From Bacteroidales bacterium UBA4912 (GTDB lineage Bacteria; Bacteroidota; Bacteroidia; Bacteroidales; Dysgonomonadaceae), in NCBI GenBank assembly GCA_002398875.1, contig DHCC01000087.1:9978-73977 (forward strand): a stretch of 64,000 nt of DNA, given 5' to 3'. The position numbers were made by a program, and so were the translations under genes. The notes beneath the pieces were generated by a model. That model saw only the letters and a list, made by a program, of their open reading frames with translations, had not been told where the DNA came from and ran no database searches. This document shows positions 20,663 through 30,477 of this stretch, piece by piece (the first letter of the stretch is position 1; each line of letters starts with the position of its first letter).

Positions 20663-22537
20663 TTATCTTCCTAGTAGAACGAGAAGTACGGATATATCGT
20701 TTGGAGAAACGCCCGGTATACGTCCTGCCTGAGCAATTGTTTCCGGGTTGATCCGCGTTAGTTTATGCCGTGCTTCTGTAGATAGGGATTTTATTTCGTT
20801 GTAATTAAATTTGTCTTTTATTGAAATGTCTTCCAGGCGGGTAATTTTGTCAGCCATAATTTGTTCTCTTTTAATATACCCGCTGTATTTTATTTTGATA
20901 TCTGCTGATTCAATTACTTCTTCTTTACGGTCAGTTATAGAGCTCAACAGGTCTTTCAGAGGACTTATTTCTTGAGCCATCAATTGAAGATCTATATGAG
21001 GTCGCGTGAGTAAGTCAACAAGCTTAACACCTTGTTTGAGAGGTGCAGTTCCCACGCTTTCCAAAAAAGTATTTATTCGCGCAGCTTTTACTGAAAAGTT
21101 GTCAACAAATACTTTTATCATATTTACTTTCTCAGTCTTCTGTCGAAAGAAGTTTAATCTTTCTGAAGTAGCCAATCCCAGCTTATAACCCTTCTCAGTT
21201 AGTCTTTCATCTGCATTATCCTGTCTGAGAAGAATGCGATATTCTGCACGCGAAGTAAACATTCTGTATGGTTCATCTACACCTTTAGTGATAAGGTCGT
21301 CGATCAGAACACCTATGTATGCTTCATCTCTTCTAAGTGTAAAAGGCGATCCCCCATGGCAGTTTATATGTGCATTTATACCTGCAATTAACCCTTGCCC
21401 TGCTGCTTCTTCATAACCGGTAGTACCGTTTATTTGACCTGCGAAGAAAAGATTCTTCACAAGCTTTGTTTCTAAAGTAGCATCCAGCTGAGTAGGATCA
21501 AAAAAGTCATATTCTATAGCATACCCTGGCCGGAAAATATGAACATTTCTGAATGCAGGCACCAGTTGAAGAGCCTTCAATTGGGTTTCTAAGGGTAGGG
21601 AAGAGGAGAATCCGTTCAGATAATATTCATGAGTGTTTACACCTTCCGGTTCCAGGAATAATTGGTGACTGGTTTTGTCTGAAAATGTGACAATTTTTGT
21701 TTCTATACTTGGGCAATATCGTGGTCCAATACTTTGTATCTGTCCGTTATATAACGGTGAGTCGTCCAGTCCTTCACGCAATGCTTCGTGAACCTCTTCA
21801 TTTGTATATGAAATCCAGCAACTGCGTTGTTCCAAAGTTCTCTGAATATAAGGCAAATAGGAGAATTTATGAAAATCGTCTTCTCCTTTTTGCTCTTCCA
21901 TTTGTGAAAAATCAACTGATCTTGAATCAATTCTAACGGGTGTTCCGGTTTTCATCCGATCTGTCTTGAAACCAAAATCACGCAATTGTTCCGTCATACC
22001 GTAAGAGGCAGGTTCAGCAATACGACCACCTCCAATTTGCACTTTCCCTACATGGATTAAACCATTTAGGAAAGTGCCGTTAGTCAAGATAACAGACTTC
22101 GCTTTGAACTCCACCCCCATACGGGTTTTAACACCAGTAACAGTTGATCCGTCAAATATCAGCTCAGTAACCATATCTTGCCACATGGAAAGGTTGGGTG
22201 TGTTTTCAATTATCTCTCGCCATGTTTCAATAAACTTAACACGATCGCTTTGAACTCTGGGGCTCCACATTGCGGGACCTTTAGAGCGGTTAAGCATACG
22301 GAATTGTATGGAGGTTTTGTCGCTGACAATCCCCATTTGACCACCCAAAGCATCAATCTCCCGCACAATTTGTCCTTTGGCTATTCCGCCAACAGCAGGG
22401 TTACAGCTCATCTGTGCAATTTTATTCATATCCATTGTAATCAACAATGTATTTGAACCAAGATTAGCTGCTGCTGTTGCTGCTTCGCACCCGGCGTGAC
22501 CTGCACCAACTACTATTATGTCATAATTAAAATTCAT
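20663..22537 (-). CDS. mnmG: tRNA uridine-5-carboxymethylaminomethyl modification enzyme MnmG
   Basis: FAD enzyme that with MnmE installs the cmnm5 group at U34 of several tRNAs. From ATG 22537 it has 624 residues. The FAD-binding VVGAGHAGCEAA is at the N-terminus, followed by CNPAVGGIAKGQ, GTFLNGLIHVG, the second signature GPRYCPSIE and AGQINGTTGYEEAAGQGL. The start at 22537 is preceded by AAGGAG; the longer frame from TTG 22567 begins inside a TATCTTTG promoter box and is rejected. It heads the block mnmG-apt-uvrC-dtd-mazG-deoC-lacZ. Confidence 0.98.
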   Translation of the reverse strand: MNFNYDIIVVGAGHAGCEAATAAANLGSNTLLITMDMNKIAQMSCNPAVGGIAKGQIVREIDALGGQMGIVSDKTSIQFRMLNRSKGPAMWSPRVQSDRVKFIETWREIIENTPNLSMWQDMVTELIFDGSTVTGVKTRMGVEFKAKSVILTNGTFLNGLIHVGKVQIGGGRIAEPASYGMTEQLRDFGFKTDRMKTGTPVRIDSRSVDFSQMEEQKGEDDFHKFSYLPYIQRTLEQRSCWISYTNEEVHEALREGLDDSPLYNGQIQSIGPRYCPSIETKIVTFSDKTSHQLFLEPEGVNTHEYYLNGFSSSLPLETQLKALQLVPAFRNVHIFRPGYAIEYDFFDPTQLDATLETKLVKNLFFAGQINGTTGYEEAAGQGLIAGINAHINCHGGSPFTLRRDEAYIGVLIDDLITKGVDEPYRMFTSRAEYRILLRQDNADERLTEKGYKLGLATSERLNFFRQKTEKVNMIKVFVDNFSVKAARINTFLESVGTAPLKQGVKLVDLLTRPHIDLQLMAQEISPLKDLLSSITDRKEEVIESADIKIKYSGYIKREQIMADKITRLEDISIKDKFNYNEIKSLSTEARHKLTRINPETIAQAGRIPGVSPNDISVLLVLLGR

Positions 22538-22564
22538 ATAACTCCTTACGCACTGTTTCAATCG

Positions 22565-22572
22565 CAAAGATA
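22565..22572 (-). promoter_or_regulatory. -7 promoter box for mnmG
   Basis: TATCTTTG on the minus strand fits TAnnTTTG, with a leader of about 25 nt to the ATG at 22537. The -33 element is weak. Confidence 0.55.
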
Positions 22573-22636
22573 CTAAAAAAGAAAACGTTACGTTTATGTG
22601 GGATGTTAATTACAAATAAGATTGGATGATTATCCT

Positions 22637-23587
22637 TTATTTCAGGTAGATACGCAGGATTATAGGTAAATGATCACTATAACCTCCTTTGTAATTTCCA
22701 CGATATGTTCTATTAGGTTTTGCATTATTATTATTGTCAAAATGCAGCAGATAAGTTGGGTTAAAAACATCAGCAAATTCGGGTTTACAGATAATTTTTT
22801 CTGAAAGTAGCATATTGCCGGATACAATAAACTGGTCAAACATCAGCCAACTCTTATGATAAGTTGTTCCGATTCCCTTTTTATGCCTTGGATAGAGTAG
22901 ATTATATAGTTTGAGAGGTTCAATCTTTTCGAATTTCTTTTTAGCACCTAATACTTCATCTATGCTGTTATCATCGGGTGTATCATTGAAATCACCCATA
23001 ATTAAAATGTTGTCGGAAGGATTTGAACTTAATAATTTGTAAACTTCATGTCTTAGCTCACTCGCAACAAAATAGCGTCTTCTCTCAGATATTTCTGTAC
23101 CTTCATTTCTAGAAGGAAAGTGAGTTATGAAAAGGTGAATTGTCTCATAATTTTTTAGCTTACCTTCAACATACAGAATATCACGTGTTCTATCTTCAAT
23201 GCCCGGTAAGTGCACCTTTATTGCTTTAGAGTTTATGACATTAAAAGATCGTGTATTGTATATTAAAGCCACATCAGATCCTCTTTCGTCAGGACTGTCA
23301 TAATGAATAAAGCTATAGGCAGTTATCCCATCATTTCGCAGACTATCCAATATATCTGTTATTACTGACTTGTTTTCAATCTCTGCTAAACCAATAATAT
23401 CAGGTAAGTTAGGAGTTACAATATCCCTGACAACTTTACAAAGCTTTTTTACCTTATCATTGTACCTTTCATATGTCCACTCCCTGAATCCGCCCGGAGT
23501 GTAGTCATCATCCATAGTTAACGGGTCGTTCTCTGTGTCATAGAAGTTCTCAGTATTATAAAACATGAATGTAATTGGCTGGTACAT
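22637..23587 (-). CDS. Endonuclease/exonuclease/phosphatase-family protein
   Basis: The 316 residues form one EEP domain with its metal and catalytic motifs in order: FYNTENFYDTEND, IIGLAEIEN (Glu about 68), THFPSR, MGDFNDTPDD (about 196-205) and the terminal SDHLPI. No signal peptide is seen, so it may be cytoplasmic. Members hydrolyse phosphodiester bonds in nucleic acids or phospholipids, and this subgroup has no fixed substrate. It follows ybeY by 61 bases on the same strand and is probably the end of that transcript. Confidence 0.88.
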   Translation of the reverse strand: MYQPITFMFYNTENFYDTENDPLTMDDDYTPGGFREWTYERYNDKVKKLCKVVRDIVTPNLPDIIGLAEIENKSVITDILDSLRNDGITAYSFIHYDSPDERGSDVALIYNTRSFNVINSKAIKVHLPGIEDRTRDILYVEGKLKNYETIHLFITHFPSRNEGTEISERRRYFVASELRHEVYKLLSSNPSDNILIMGDFNDTPDDNSIDEVLGAKKKFEKIEPLKLYNLLYPRHKKGIGTTYHKSWLMFDQFIVSGNMLLSEKIICKPEFADVFNPTYLLHFDNNNNAKPNRTYRGNYKGGYSDHLPIILRIYLK

Positions 23588-23648
23588 ATTAGATTAAAGT
23601 TTACAAATGTTATCAATAAATAGGTTAATTATGTCCTTTTGTAAATTG

Positions 23649-24074
23649 TTAATCGTTGTGCTTCAGCAATTTCAGGGCATTGTCTTCTGCTTCTCTCATG
23701 ATCTTTTGTTCAGCTTCTGAACTGTCATCAAGTCCACATAAATGCAGAACGCCATGTATAATCACACGGTAGAGTTCATCCTGATAATCAGTAGTATACA
23801 TTTGTGAATTAGACTTCACGGTATCAATACTGATAAATATATCTCCGGAAATTTTTTCTCCCTCACTATAATCGAATGTGATTATATCTGTGTAATAATC
23901 ATGCTTGAGATATTCTTTATTAATCTCTAGTATTTTTTCATCATCACAGAATATGTAAGATATTTCATCTGTGGTTTTTCCGTATTTTAGTGCTACTGTT
24001 TTTATCCACTTCGAAATCTCCCTTTTCTTTATTACGGGGAGCTTCACGTTGTCTGCCTGAAATGATATAGCCAT
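23649..24074 (-). CDS. ybeY: Endoribonuclease YbeY (16S rRNA maturation)
   Basis: Zinc endoribonuclease that helps 16S rRNA 3' processing and ribosome quality control. The 141 residues show HGVLHLCGLDD (about 110-120). The family usually has three zinc His in HGxLHLxGYDH; here the first two are present and the third position is Asp. I cannot tell by eye whether this is the norm for the lineage. Operon partner of the SpmAB-type gene upstream, 11 bases apart. Confidence 0.9.
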   Translation of the reverse strand: MAISFQADNVKLPVIKKREISKWIKTVALKYGKTTDEISYIFCDDEKILEINKEYLKHDYYTDIITFDYSEGEKISGDIFISIDTVKSNSQMYTTDYQDELYRVIIHGVLHLCGLDDSSEAEQKIMREAEDNALKLLKHND

Positions 24075-24085
24075 AATTCCAATTA

Positions 24086-25318
24086 TTATCCGAAAAATAA
24101 ATATGCTACAAAAATAGCTGCAATTACACCCGCTAAATCTGCCAGTAATGAGTACTGCACTGTATAACGAGTGTTTTTAATGTTTACAGCTCCGTAATAT
24201 ACTGCCACTATGTAAAATGTAGTGTCAGTTGCTCCCTGGAGTACACTTGACAACCTCCCTGCAAAGGAGTCTGCGCCAAAAGTCTGCATGGCATCAATCA
24301 TCATGCCTCTTGCTCCACTCCCGCTAAGCGGTTTCATAAGAGCTGTAGGAATTCCATTAACCCAACGTGTATCCATCCCGGTTAATCCTACCAGACTCCT
24401 GATACCCTCCATAAGGAAATCCATAGCCCCTGAAGCACGGAATACGCCAATGCCTACCAATATTGCTATAAGGTAGGGAATGATCGATACGGCTGTCTTA
24501 AATCCATCCTTTGCACCGTCGATAAATGCTTCAAATATGTTTATTTTTCGACGCATTGCCTTCAGAATAAACAGAACTATTATTGTGAGAAGTATTATGT
24601 TGGCAACCAGGCTGGAAACGATGCTAACCTGTTCCTGCGGCATTGATTGAAAAATAAGTACAGTCCCGGCAATTATTCCCATCATAATCAATAGAAAACC
24701 AAGTATCTCTTTGTTGAATATACTGATTCCCTGTTTAATGCATACAGCTACCAAACCCACCAAAGTGGCTGCAAAAGTTGCAATCATTATAGGAATAAAT
24801 ACATCTGCAGGATTAGCAGCACCCATCTGTGCACGGTAAACCATAATAGTAACAGGTATCAACGTGAGCCCTGATGCATTTAGTACAAGAAACATTATCA
24901 TTGGGTTTGATGCCTCATCTTTCTTGTGATTTATCTCTTGCAATTGCTGCATAGCTTTTAATCCAAATGGAGTAGCAGCGTTATCCAGACCAAGCATATT
25001 AGCAGAAATGTTCATTAGCATCGATCCTGAAGCAGGATGGTTTTTAGGTATATCAGGAAATAATTTCGAGAATAGTGGTGCTACAGCTCTTGAAAAGAGT
25101 TCAATCATACCCCCTCTCTCACCAATCTTCATAATTCCCAGCCATAGCGAGAGTACCCCCGTTAGTCCCAGAGAAATCTCAAAGCCTGTTCTTGCTGTAT
25201 CATAGGTTGAGTTCATGATATCTGTAAATACCTGTACATCACCTAAAAAAATAAGTTTTACCAATGCAACGATAAAAGCTATAAGAAAGAAAGCAATCCA
25301 AATATAATTCAGGACCAT
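24086..25318 (-). CDS. SpmA/SpmB-type nucleoside-recognition (Gate) membrane protein
   Basis: A polytopic protein of 410 residues with about ten hydrophobic segments. The N-terminal half resembles SpmA (LGLTGVLSLWLGIMKIGERGG, ANMLGLDNAATPFGLKAM) and the C-terminal half SpmB (SGSGARGMMIDAM, GATDTTFYIVAVYYGAV), so it is a SpmA-SpmB fusion. In sporulating Firmicutes the two are separate proteins needed for spore-core dehydration; in Bacteroidetes, which do not sporulate, the role is unknown, probably small-molecule transport. It heads the spmAB-ybeY-EEP transcript. Confidence 0.88.
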   Translation of the reverse strand: MVLNYIWIAFFLIAFIVALVKLIFLGDVQVFTDIMNSTYDTARTGFEISLGLTGVLSLWLGIMKIGERGGMIELFSRAVAPLFSKLFPDIPKNHPASGSMLMNISANMLGLDNAATPFGLKAMQQLQEINHKKDEASNPMIMFLVLNASGLTLIPVTIMVYRAQMGAANPADVFIPIMIATFAATLVGLVAVCIKQGISIFNKEILGFLLIMMGIIAGTVLIFQSMPQEQVSIVSSLVANIILLTIIVLFILKAMRRKINIFEAFIDGAKDGFKTAVSIIPYLIAILVGIGVFRASGAMDFLMEGIRSLVGLTGMDTRWVNGIPTALMKPLSGSGARGMMIDAMQTFGADSFAGRLSSVLQGATDTTFYIVAVYYGAVNIKNTRYTVQYSLLADLAGVIAAIFVAYLFFG

Positions 25319-25368
25319 TGTCGTGCTGTTAATTCATTGATTAAGTTGACAATCTTAATAAGATCATC

Positions 25369-25399
25369 CAAAGATACAATTTAATAGAAATATGAACAA
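25369..25399 (-). promoter_or_regulatory. Promoter of the SpmAB-type operon
   Basis: On the minus strand TTG (25399-25397) and TATCTTTG (25376-25369) are 20 bases apart. The leader to ATG 25318 is about 45 nt. Confidence 0.55.
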
Positions 25400-25443
25400 G
25401 GTGAAAATTTTATTTATTAACTTTATGGTTTAACACAATAAAT

Positions 25444-26202
25444 GTGAACTTGAAGGACTTTTTTTATTATAATAAAGGAACTCGGTCAGCAGTAATTCTT
25501 TTGCTGATTCTTATTGTATTAACACTTATCTTAAATGCTCTTTTAAGTCAGAAAAAATCATCAGAGTTTGTTTTAAGTCAAAACGATTCCATAATTAAAG
25601 AATTTGCAGAGTCCAGAGAATCGTCAAAATCAGTAGATTATACTACTTCCAGAGGAAGTCAAACGTTAAATAAAGAAAGCATTGTCAGTCGAAGAAATAG
25701 GTGTACTAGTTACACAACACGAAATAGTACTTTTTCAAATAGCGACTCCATACATCAGGAGTCAAACGTCACAAATTACCCACGAATAGAAAAACTAAAA
25801 GCAGGCGAGTTAATCTCGTTGAACGAAACAGATACAACTCAATGGAAAAAGATTCCGGGAATAGGGAGTTCTTACGCTTCTCGGATTATTAAGTACAAAA
25901 ATCTTTTGGGTGGATATGTATATAAAGAACAACTCATGGAGGTGTATGGTGTAGATAATGAGATGTATTCACGAATAGAAAAATATATAGTTGCGGATAG
26001 TAATTATATAAAACTGAATGTAAATGAACTGGAGTTCCGTGATTTGCTCAGGCATCCATACCTTGACTATGAGCAGGTAAAGACTATTGTTAATCTAAGA
26101 GAAAGAAAGGGGAGAATTAATAGTATTAAAGAGCTCTCAATGCTTAGTGAATTTACTAAGGAGGATATTGAGCGACTTAAACCTTATCTTCAGTTTAATT
26201 AA
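25444..26202 (+). CDS. ComEA-like helix-hairpin-helix protein
   Basis: A single membrane segment (about residues 16-34) is followed by a long Ser/Thr/Arg-rich low-complexity linker (40-115) and helix-hairpin-helix repeats: LNETDTTQWKKIPGIGSSYA (about 122-141), then LNVNELEFRDLLRHPYLDYEQ and a third unit ending ERLKPYLQF. This matches ComEA-type DNA-binding proteins anchored to the inner membrane, known in DNA uptake. The start is a GTG codon; no in-frame ATG precedes it. No other competence gene is nearby. The domain call is firm; the uptake role is inference. Confidence 0.82.
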   Translation: MNLKDFFYYNKGTRSAVILLLILIVLTLILNALLSQKKSSEFVLSQNDSIIKEFAESRESSKSVDYTTSRGSQTLNKESIVSRRNRCTSYTTRNSTFSNSDSIHQESNVTNYPRIEKLKAGELISLNETDTTQWKKIPGIGSSYASRIIKYKNLLGGYVYKEQLMEVYGVDNEMYSRIEKYIVADSNYIKLNVNELEFRDLLRHPYLDYEQVKTIVNLRERKGRINSIKELSMLSEFTKEDIERLKPYLQFN

Positions 26203-26229
26203 GCGCTTCAATTTAATGATATAAATAAA

Positions 26230-26523
26230 TTATTTATATATTGTAGTTGTTGTTGGTGCATAAATTCCACTCGTTAAAAAAGAAACTAAACCATTAACGA
26301 ATGACATTTCCGTTTTAACAGTATAGTCTTTTGCTCCATTGGCTAACACTGCCGGGTCAGATACTTCAACTGGTGCCAACCCCCCAATAAGATAATGATT
26401 CCATTTAGAAATTTGTTGATTTCCCTGTGCTCCATCTCCAACTACGGTTGTGTAAGAATAGCAGGAAGTCATCAGAAATGCTGCAAAAAGTACTGCGGTT
26501 AATTGAATTAATTTTTTCTTCAT
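26230..26523 (-). CDS. Small Bor-like lipoprotein
   Basis: A 97-residue protein with a lipoprotein signal (LFAAFLMTSC, Cys21). The C-terminal part, VKTEMSFVNGLVSFLTSGIYAP, resembles phage lambda Bor and related lysogeny-conferred serum-resistance lipoproteins, which end in a similar FVNGLLxFIT-GIY motif. No phage genes are near, and such proteins occur widely in Bacteroidetes genomes. The function in this host is unknown. Monocistronic, between a ComEA-like gene and the kinase. Confidence 0.75.
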   Translation of the reverse strand: MKKKLIQLTAVLFAAFLMTSCYSYTTVVGDGAQGNQQISKWNHYLIGGLAPVEVSDPAVLANGAKDYTVKTEMSFVNGLVSFLTSGIYAPTTTTIYK

Positions 26524-26624
26524 TTAATTGAATTTAAAAAGTTTACAAATAGAATTACATACATGATACGATGTTAAAATTAACAGAGTAAATGTATAAT
26601 ATATTTTAATTTCAGTAAAATATT

Positions 26625-27485
26625 TTAAAAATATCTTTTCAGAATGTTTGAGACTGATGAGTAATATCCGCGTCCGAACATATTTAGATGAACGAGAAGG
26701 AAGTATAACTGATACAAATCTATTTGTTCGTCGTAATATTCAGGTTTAGGAATAATCTCGTGATAGGTATTGTAAAATTCAGTGCCGAAGCTGCCAAAGA
26801 GTTTACTCATAGCAATATCAACCATAGAATGTCCTCTGTAAACTGCCGGATCAATCAGGTAGGGTGTTCCATTTGTCGAAATCAGGTAGTTACCTCCCCA
26901 TAAATCACCATGCAGAAGCGAAGGAGTGACATCATTTAAATAACGATTGAAAATATCTATGCTGTCCTGTTTTCCGGGAGTCTCTTTTTCTGATAGTAGG
27001 CCGTTTCTCAGCGCCAGTTGCAGTTGCGGTGAGATTCTCTCTTCCCAATAGAATTCAATCCAGTCTGAATGAATTTGGTTGCTTTGGGGAAGACTACCTA
27101 TAAAGTTATCAGAAGTAAATCCGAAGTCCTTTTGCTTTATCAGGTGCAATCCTGCCAGCTCTGCTCCTAGTCTGGCATAATCAGAAGGATCGGGACGTCT
27201 GTTTTCAACATAGTCCATCATGATTATTGCTTTTTCATCATATGAATCTACTAAATGTACATGTGGAACCGAAATTGTACCTGTCCTTTCAATTGCATCC
27301 AGGCCTTTTTGTTCCGCGTGGAACATTTTAATAGCTTCCGGTGCTTTGTTGATTTTAAGGAATAAGCTTTTGTTTGATGTTTCCAGGAGGTAAGCCGAAG
27401 AGATTGACCCTCCGGTTACCGGTCTGGTTGAGGTTATTTTATCTGATATTCTATCAGAAATATGACCCAGTATATTCTTTATCAT
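26625..27485 (-). CDS. Fructosamine-kinase family protein
   Basis: The 286-residue aminoglycoside-phosphotransferase-fold kinase has GGSISSAYLL (ATP loop region), FLKIN with the ATP-binding Lys, the catalytic loop LLHGDLWGGNYL (about 189-200) and IDPAVYRGHSMVD (the DFG-like metal site). Bacterial members phosphorylate ribulosamines or erythrulosamines on glycated proteins as a repair step. It lies 55 bases behind valS and is probably co-transcribed. A near-perfect parS sequence lies inside the gene at 27310-27325. Confidence 0.9.
   Translation of the reverse strand: MIKNILGHISDRISDKITSTRPVTGGSISSAYLLETSNKSLFLKINKAPEAIKMFHAEQKGLDAIERTGTISVPHVHLVDSYDEKAIIMMDYVENRRPDPSDYARLGAELAGLHLIKQKDFGFTSDNFIGSLPQSNQIHSDWIEFYWEERISPQLQLALRNGLLSEKETPGKQDSIDIFNRYLNDVTPSLLHGDLWGGNYLISTNGTPYLIDPAVYRGHSMVDIAMSKLFGSFGTEFYNTYHEIIPKPEYYDEQIDLYQLYFLLVHLNMFGRGYYSSVSNILKRYF
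27310..27325. promoter_or_regulatory. parS-like site, one mismatch
   Basis: TGTTCCGCGTGGAACA differs from the perfect site at 20638 by one central base (A to G). It lies within the kinase gene. Known parS sites often occur inside coding sequence and tolerate a mismatch. A chance match at 15 of 16 positions is unlikely but not excluded. Confidence 0.6.
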
Positions 27486-27540
27486 GGTTTTATAATTTTT
27501 GCTCTTTCAGACTAGGTTAATAGACTTATCTTAACATATT

Positions 27541-30168
27541 CTATTTTTTTGAAATTGCGGCAATATTCTCTTTAAGTAAAGTAATCTTGCTTTCTGCATC
27601 TGCCTGTTTTTTACGTTCATTATCCACAATCTCCGGTTTGGCATTTTGCACAAACTTTTCATTACTCAGTTTCTTCTGTACAGATTTCAAGAATCCTTCC
27701 GTGTACTTCAGTTCTGTTTCAAGCTTTTGCAGCTCAGCTTCTATATCGATGTTGTTAGACAACGGAACACTGTATTCTGTAGTGCCCGAAAGGAAGCCTG
27801 CCGATCCTGGTTGTTTCTCTGTAACCTGTTTTATAGATGACAGGTTGCACATCTTTGATATGATGCTGTTAAAAGTTTCATTATGATTACCCGCAACTTC
27901 AAGATCAAGTTCCTCCTTGTTGGGGATGTTTTTATCCAGGCGTATTGTACGAATACCCGAAATAATATGTTTAACAACTTCAAAATTAGCAAGTAGATCT
28001 TTGTTTTCATCTCCAAAACCTGGCTGAAGTGATGTCATCAGACTATCTCCCTCTTCCCTTATATATAAAGCCTGCCACAATTCTTCTGTAATGAACGGCA
28101 TAAAAGGATGCAATAAGCGAAGCAGATCATCAAAAAAGCGGAGTGTTGCATCATAGCTAATCTTGTCGATAGGTTGCTGATAAGCCGGTTTTACGATCTC
28201 CAGGTACCAAGAAGAAAACTCATCCCAGAATAGTTTGTATAACAACATCAGTGCTTCTGACAGTCGGTATTTCGAAAAAAGATCATCCAGTTCGGTTATA
28301 GTTTCTGATAACTTACTCTGAAACCACTCAACAGCTATTTCAGATGATTCAGGTTGTGTAATATTTTCATCAACCTCCCATCCTTTAACCAAGCGGAAAG
28401 CATTCCATATTTTGTTGTTGAAATTACGTCCCTGCTCACACATCGACTCATCAAAAGGCAGATCATTACCTGCTGGTGATGTCAGTAACATCCCCATTCT
28501 TACTCCATCAGCACCGTACTTATCCATCAACTCTATCGGATCAGGTGAATTTCCGAGAGATTTAGACATTTTCCTGCCCAGTTTATCACGTACAATTCCT
28601 GTAAAGTAGACATTACGGAAACAGGGTTCTTTACGGTATTCATAACCTGCCATAATCATACGTGCCACCCAGAAGAAAATAATCTCAGGTGCTGTTACCA
28701 AATCATTAGTAGGGTAGTAATAGTTGATTTCTTTATTGTCAGGTTCATTTATTCCATTAAAGACAGAAATTGGCCACAGCCAAGATGAAAACCATGTATC
28801 AAGAACATCCTCATCCTGTTTAAGATCGTCAATGGTAATTTCATAATCCACCTGCTGTTTTGCTTTTTCAAGAGCCTCTTCCTTTGACATTGCAACAACA
28901 TAACCCCCTTTGGGAAGGAAATACGCGGGAATCTGATGCCCCCACCAGAGCTGGCGACTAATACACCAGTCCTTAATATTCTCCATCCAGTGACGGTAGG
29001 TGTTTTTATATTTCTCAGGGAAGAAGCGGATGGTATCGTCAGCAACTGCCTCAGCTGCCGGTTTAGCAAGATCTTCCATTTTCAGGAACCACTGCATTGA
29101 AAGTTTTGGTTCTATAGCTTCATCAGTACGTTCAGAAAATCCAACCTTATTTGTGTAAGGTTCTATTTTTTCAATTAATCCTGCCTCTTCCAGGTCCTTC
29201 TCGATCTGTTTACGAACATCAAACCTGTCCATACCGACATAACAGTCACCATTCTCATTAAGAGTGCCGTCAGGATTAAATATATCAATAGATGGGAGAT
29301 TATATTTCTCACCAAGCATGTAGTCATTAGCATCGTGCGCTGGAGTAACTTTCAGACAACCTGTACCAAATTCAATATCGACATATTCATCTTCAATTAC
29401 TGGTATAGCCCTGTTGACTAAAGGAACAATTACTTTCTTGCCTTTAAGATGAGCATTCTTGGGATCATTAGGATGAATACACATAGCAGTATCACCCATT
29501 ATTGTTTCAGGGCGGGTAGTAGCAACAACTGCATACCTGCCTTCAGGATCTCCCTCAATCATATATCTCAGATAGTACAGTTTTCCGTGCACTTCCTTGT
29601 GGATAACTTCTTCATCAGAAAGAGCAGTCAGAGCTTTTGGGTCCCAGTTTACCATCCTTACACCACGGTAAATCAGACCTTTTTCATACAGATCGCAAAA
29701 CACTTTGAGTACACTCTCAGAGCGAATATCATCCATCGTGAAAGCCGTTCTGTCCCAGTCGCATGATGCACCAAGCTTTTTCAGCTGCTGAAGGATAATA
29801 CCCCCGTGTTCACGTGTCCAGTCCCAGGCATGTTCCAGAAACTCCTTCCTTGTAAGATCACTTTTCTTGATTCCCTCAGAGGCCAGTTTATTAACAACCT
29901 TAGCCTCTGTGGCAATTGAGGCATGATCAGTACCAGGCACCCAGCAAGCATTCTTGCCCTGCATACGTGCCCGACGTACTAAAACATCCTGAATAGTGTT
30001 GTTGAGCATGTGTCCCATGTGGAGCACACCTGTAACGTTTGGAGGAGGTATAACAATTGTAAACGGTTCACGATCATCTGGTTCTGAATGAAACAGATGA
30101 TTATCCATCCAGTATTTATACCACTTACTCTCAACCTCTGCAGGATTATATTTGCTTGCAATTTCCAT
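27541..30168 (-). CDS. valS: Valyl-tRNA synthetase
   Basis: Class I synthetase charging tRNA-Val, 875 residues. HIGH-type motif is [13 protein letters not shown] (about 39-51) and [12 protein letters not shown] is the KMSKS loop (about 531). The editing domain contains [10 protein letters not shown] and the Asp-rich [16 protein letters not shown]. The anticodon-binding domain and the C-terminal coiled coil (from about 810, with [16 protein letters not shown]) are present. First gene of a two-gene unit with the fructosamine kinase. Confidence 0.98.
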   Translation of the reverse strand: MEIASKYNPAEVESKWYKYWMDNHLFHSEPDDREPFTIVIPPPNVTGVLHMGHMLNNTIQDVLVRRARMQGKNACWVPGTDHASIATEAKVVNKLASEGIKKSDLTRKEFLEHAWDWTREHGGIILQQLKKLGASCDWDRTAFTMDDIRSESVLKVFCDLYEKGLIYRGVRMVNWDPKALTALSDEEVIHKEVHGKLYYLRYMIEGDPEGRYAVVATTRPETIMGDTAMCIHPNDPKNAHLKGKKVIVPLVNRAIPVIEDEYVDIEFGTGCLKVTPAHDANDYMLGEKYNLPSIDIFNPDGTLNENGDCYVGMDRFDVRKQIEKDLEEAGLIEKIEPYTNKVGFSERTDEAIEPKLSMQWFLKMEDLAKPAAEAVADDTIRFFPEKYKNTYRHWMENIKDWCISRQLWWGHQIPAYFLPKGGYVVAMSKEEALEKAKQQVDYEITIDDLKQDEDVLDTWFSSWLWPISVFNGINEPDNKEINYYYPTNDLVTAPEIIFFWVARMIMAGYEYRKEPCFRNVYFTGIVRDKLGRKMSKSLGNSPDPIELMDKYGADGVRMGMLLTSPAGNDLPFDESMCEQGRNFNNKIWNAFRLVKGWEVDENITQPESSEIAVEWFQSKLSETITELDDLFSKYRLSEALMLLYKLFWDEFSSWYLEIVKPAYQQPIDKISYDATLRFFDDLLRLLHPFMPFITEELWQALYIREEGDSLMTSLQPGFGDENKDLLANFEVVKHIISGIRTIRLDKNIPNKEELDLEVAGNHNETFNSIISKMCNLSSIKQVTEKQPGSAGFLSGTTEYSVPLSNNIDIEAELQKLETELKYTEGFLKSVQKKLSNEKFVQNAKPEIVDNERKKQADAESKITLLKENIAAISKK

Positions 30169-30254
30169 CTGAAAAAATCAAAAAGTTCGACTTAAATAAA
30201 GTGTCTGTTAATCAATATGAAACAGAACATAATCTGATTGTAAACATCAAAGTA

Positions 30255-30262
30255 CAAAAATA
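30255..30262 (-). promoter_or_regulatory. -7 promoter box for valS
   Basis: TATTTTTG on the minus strand, about 87 bases before the ATG. No T-box or other leader regulator is recognised. Confidence 0.45.
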
Positions 30263-30326
30263 CAAAAAATGAATTTCAAATCATAAGGTTCAATCCGAAA
30301 CATTCAAGAGCTTTAGATAGTGATTA

Positions 30327-30436
30327 CCCATACTTCGGCAGTATTTTGGTCTTACATGGGTCGTATATTGCTTATAGATCACTTATATATAGCTTATCTA
30401 TACATAAGCTATGTATAAGCGATCTTTGGTCGAGAT
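30327..30436. repeat. 11-bp-period tandem array B (ten units), partly palindromic
   Basis: Ten consecutive 11-mers, the first being CCCATACTTCG, GCAGTATTTTG, GTCTTACATGG, GTCGTATATTG. The consensus is the same as at 5321-5386 and 54788-54853. The later units form a long inverted repeat: 30377-30397 pairs with 30404-30424 at 19 of 21 positions around a 6-base loop. The array fills most of the 309-base gap between namZ and valS. The decamer GTCTTACATG is shared exactly with array C. Confidence 0.6.
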
Positions 30437-30477
30437 ACAACTGATTTCCATGCGAATCAGCGTAAACTGATAAATAT

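Noticed and set aside
26230..26523. Bor-like lipoprotein as a prophage remnant
   Set aside because: No integrase, capsid or other phage gene is nearby, and such lipoproteins occur outside phages.
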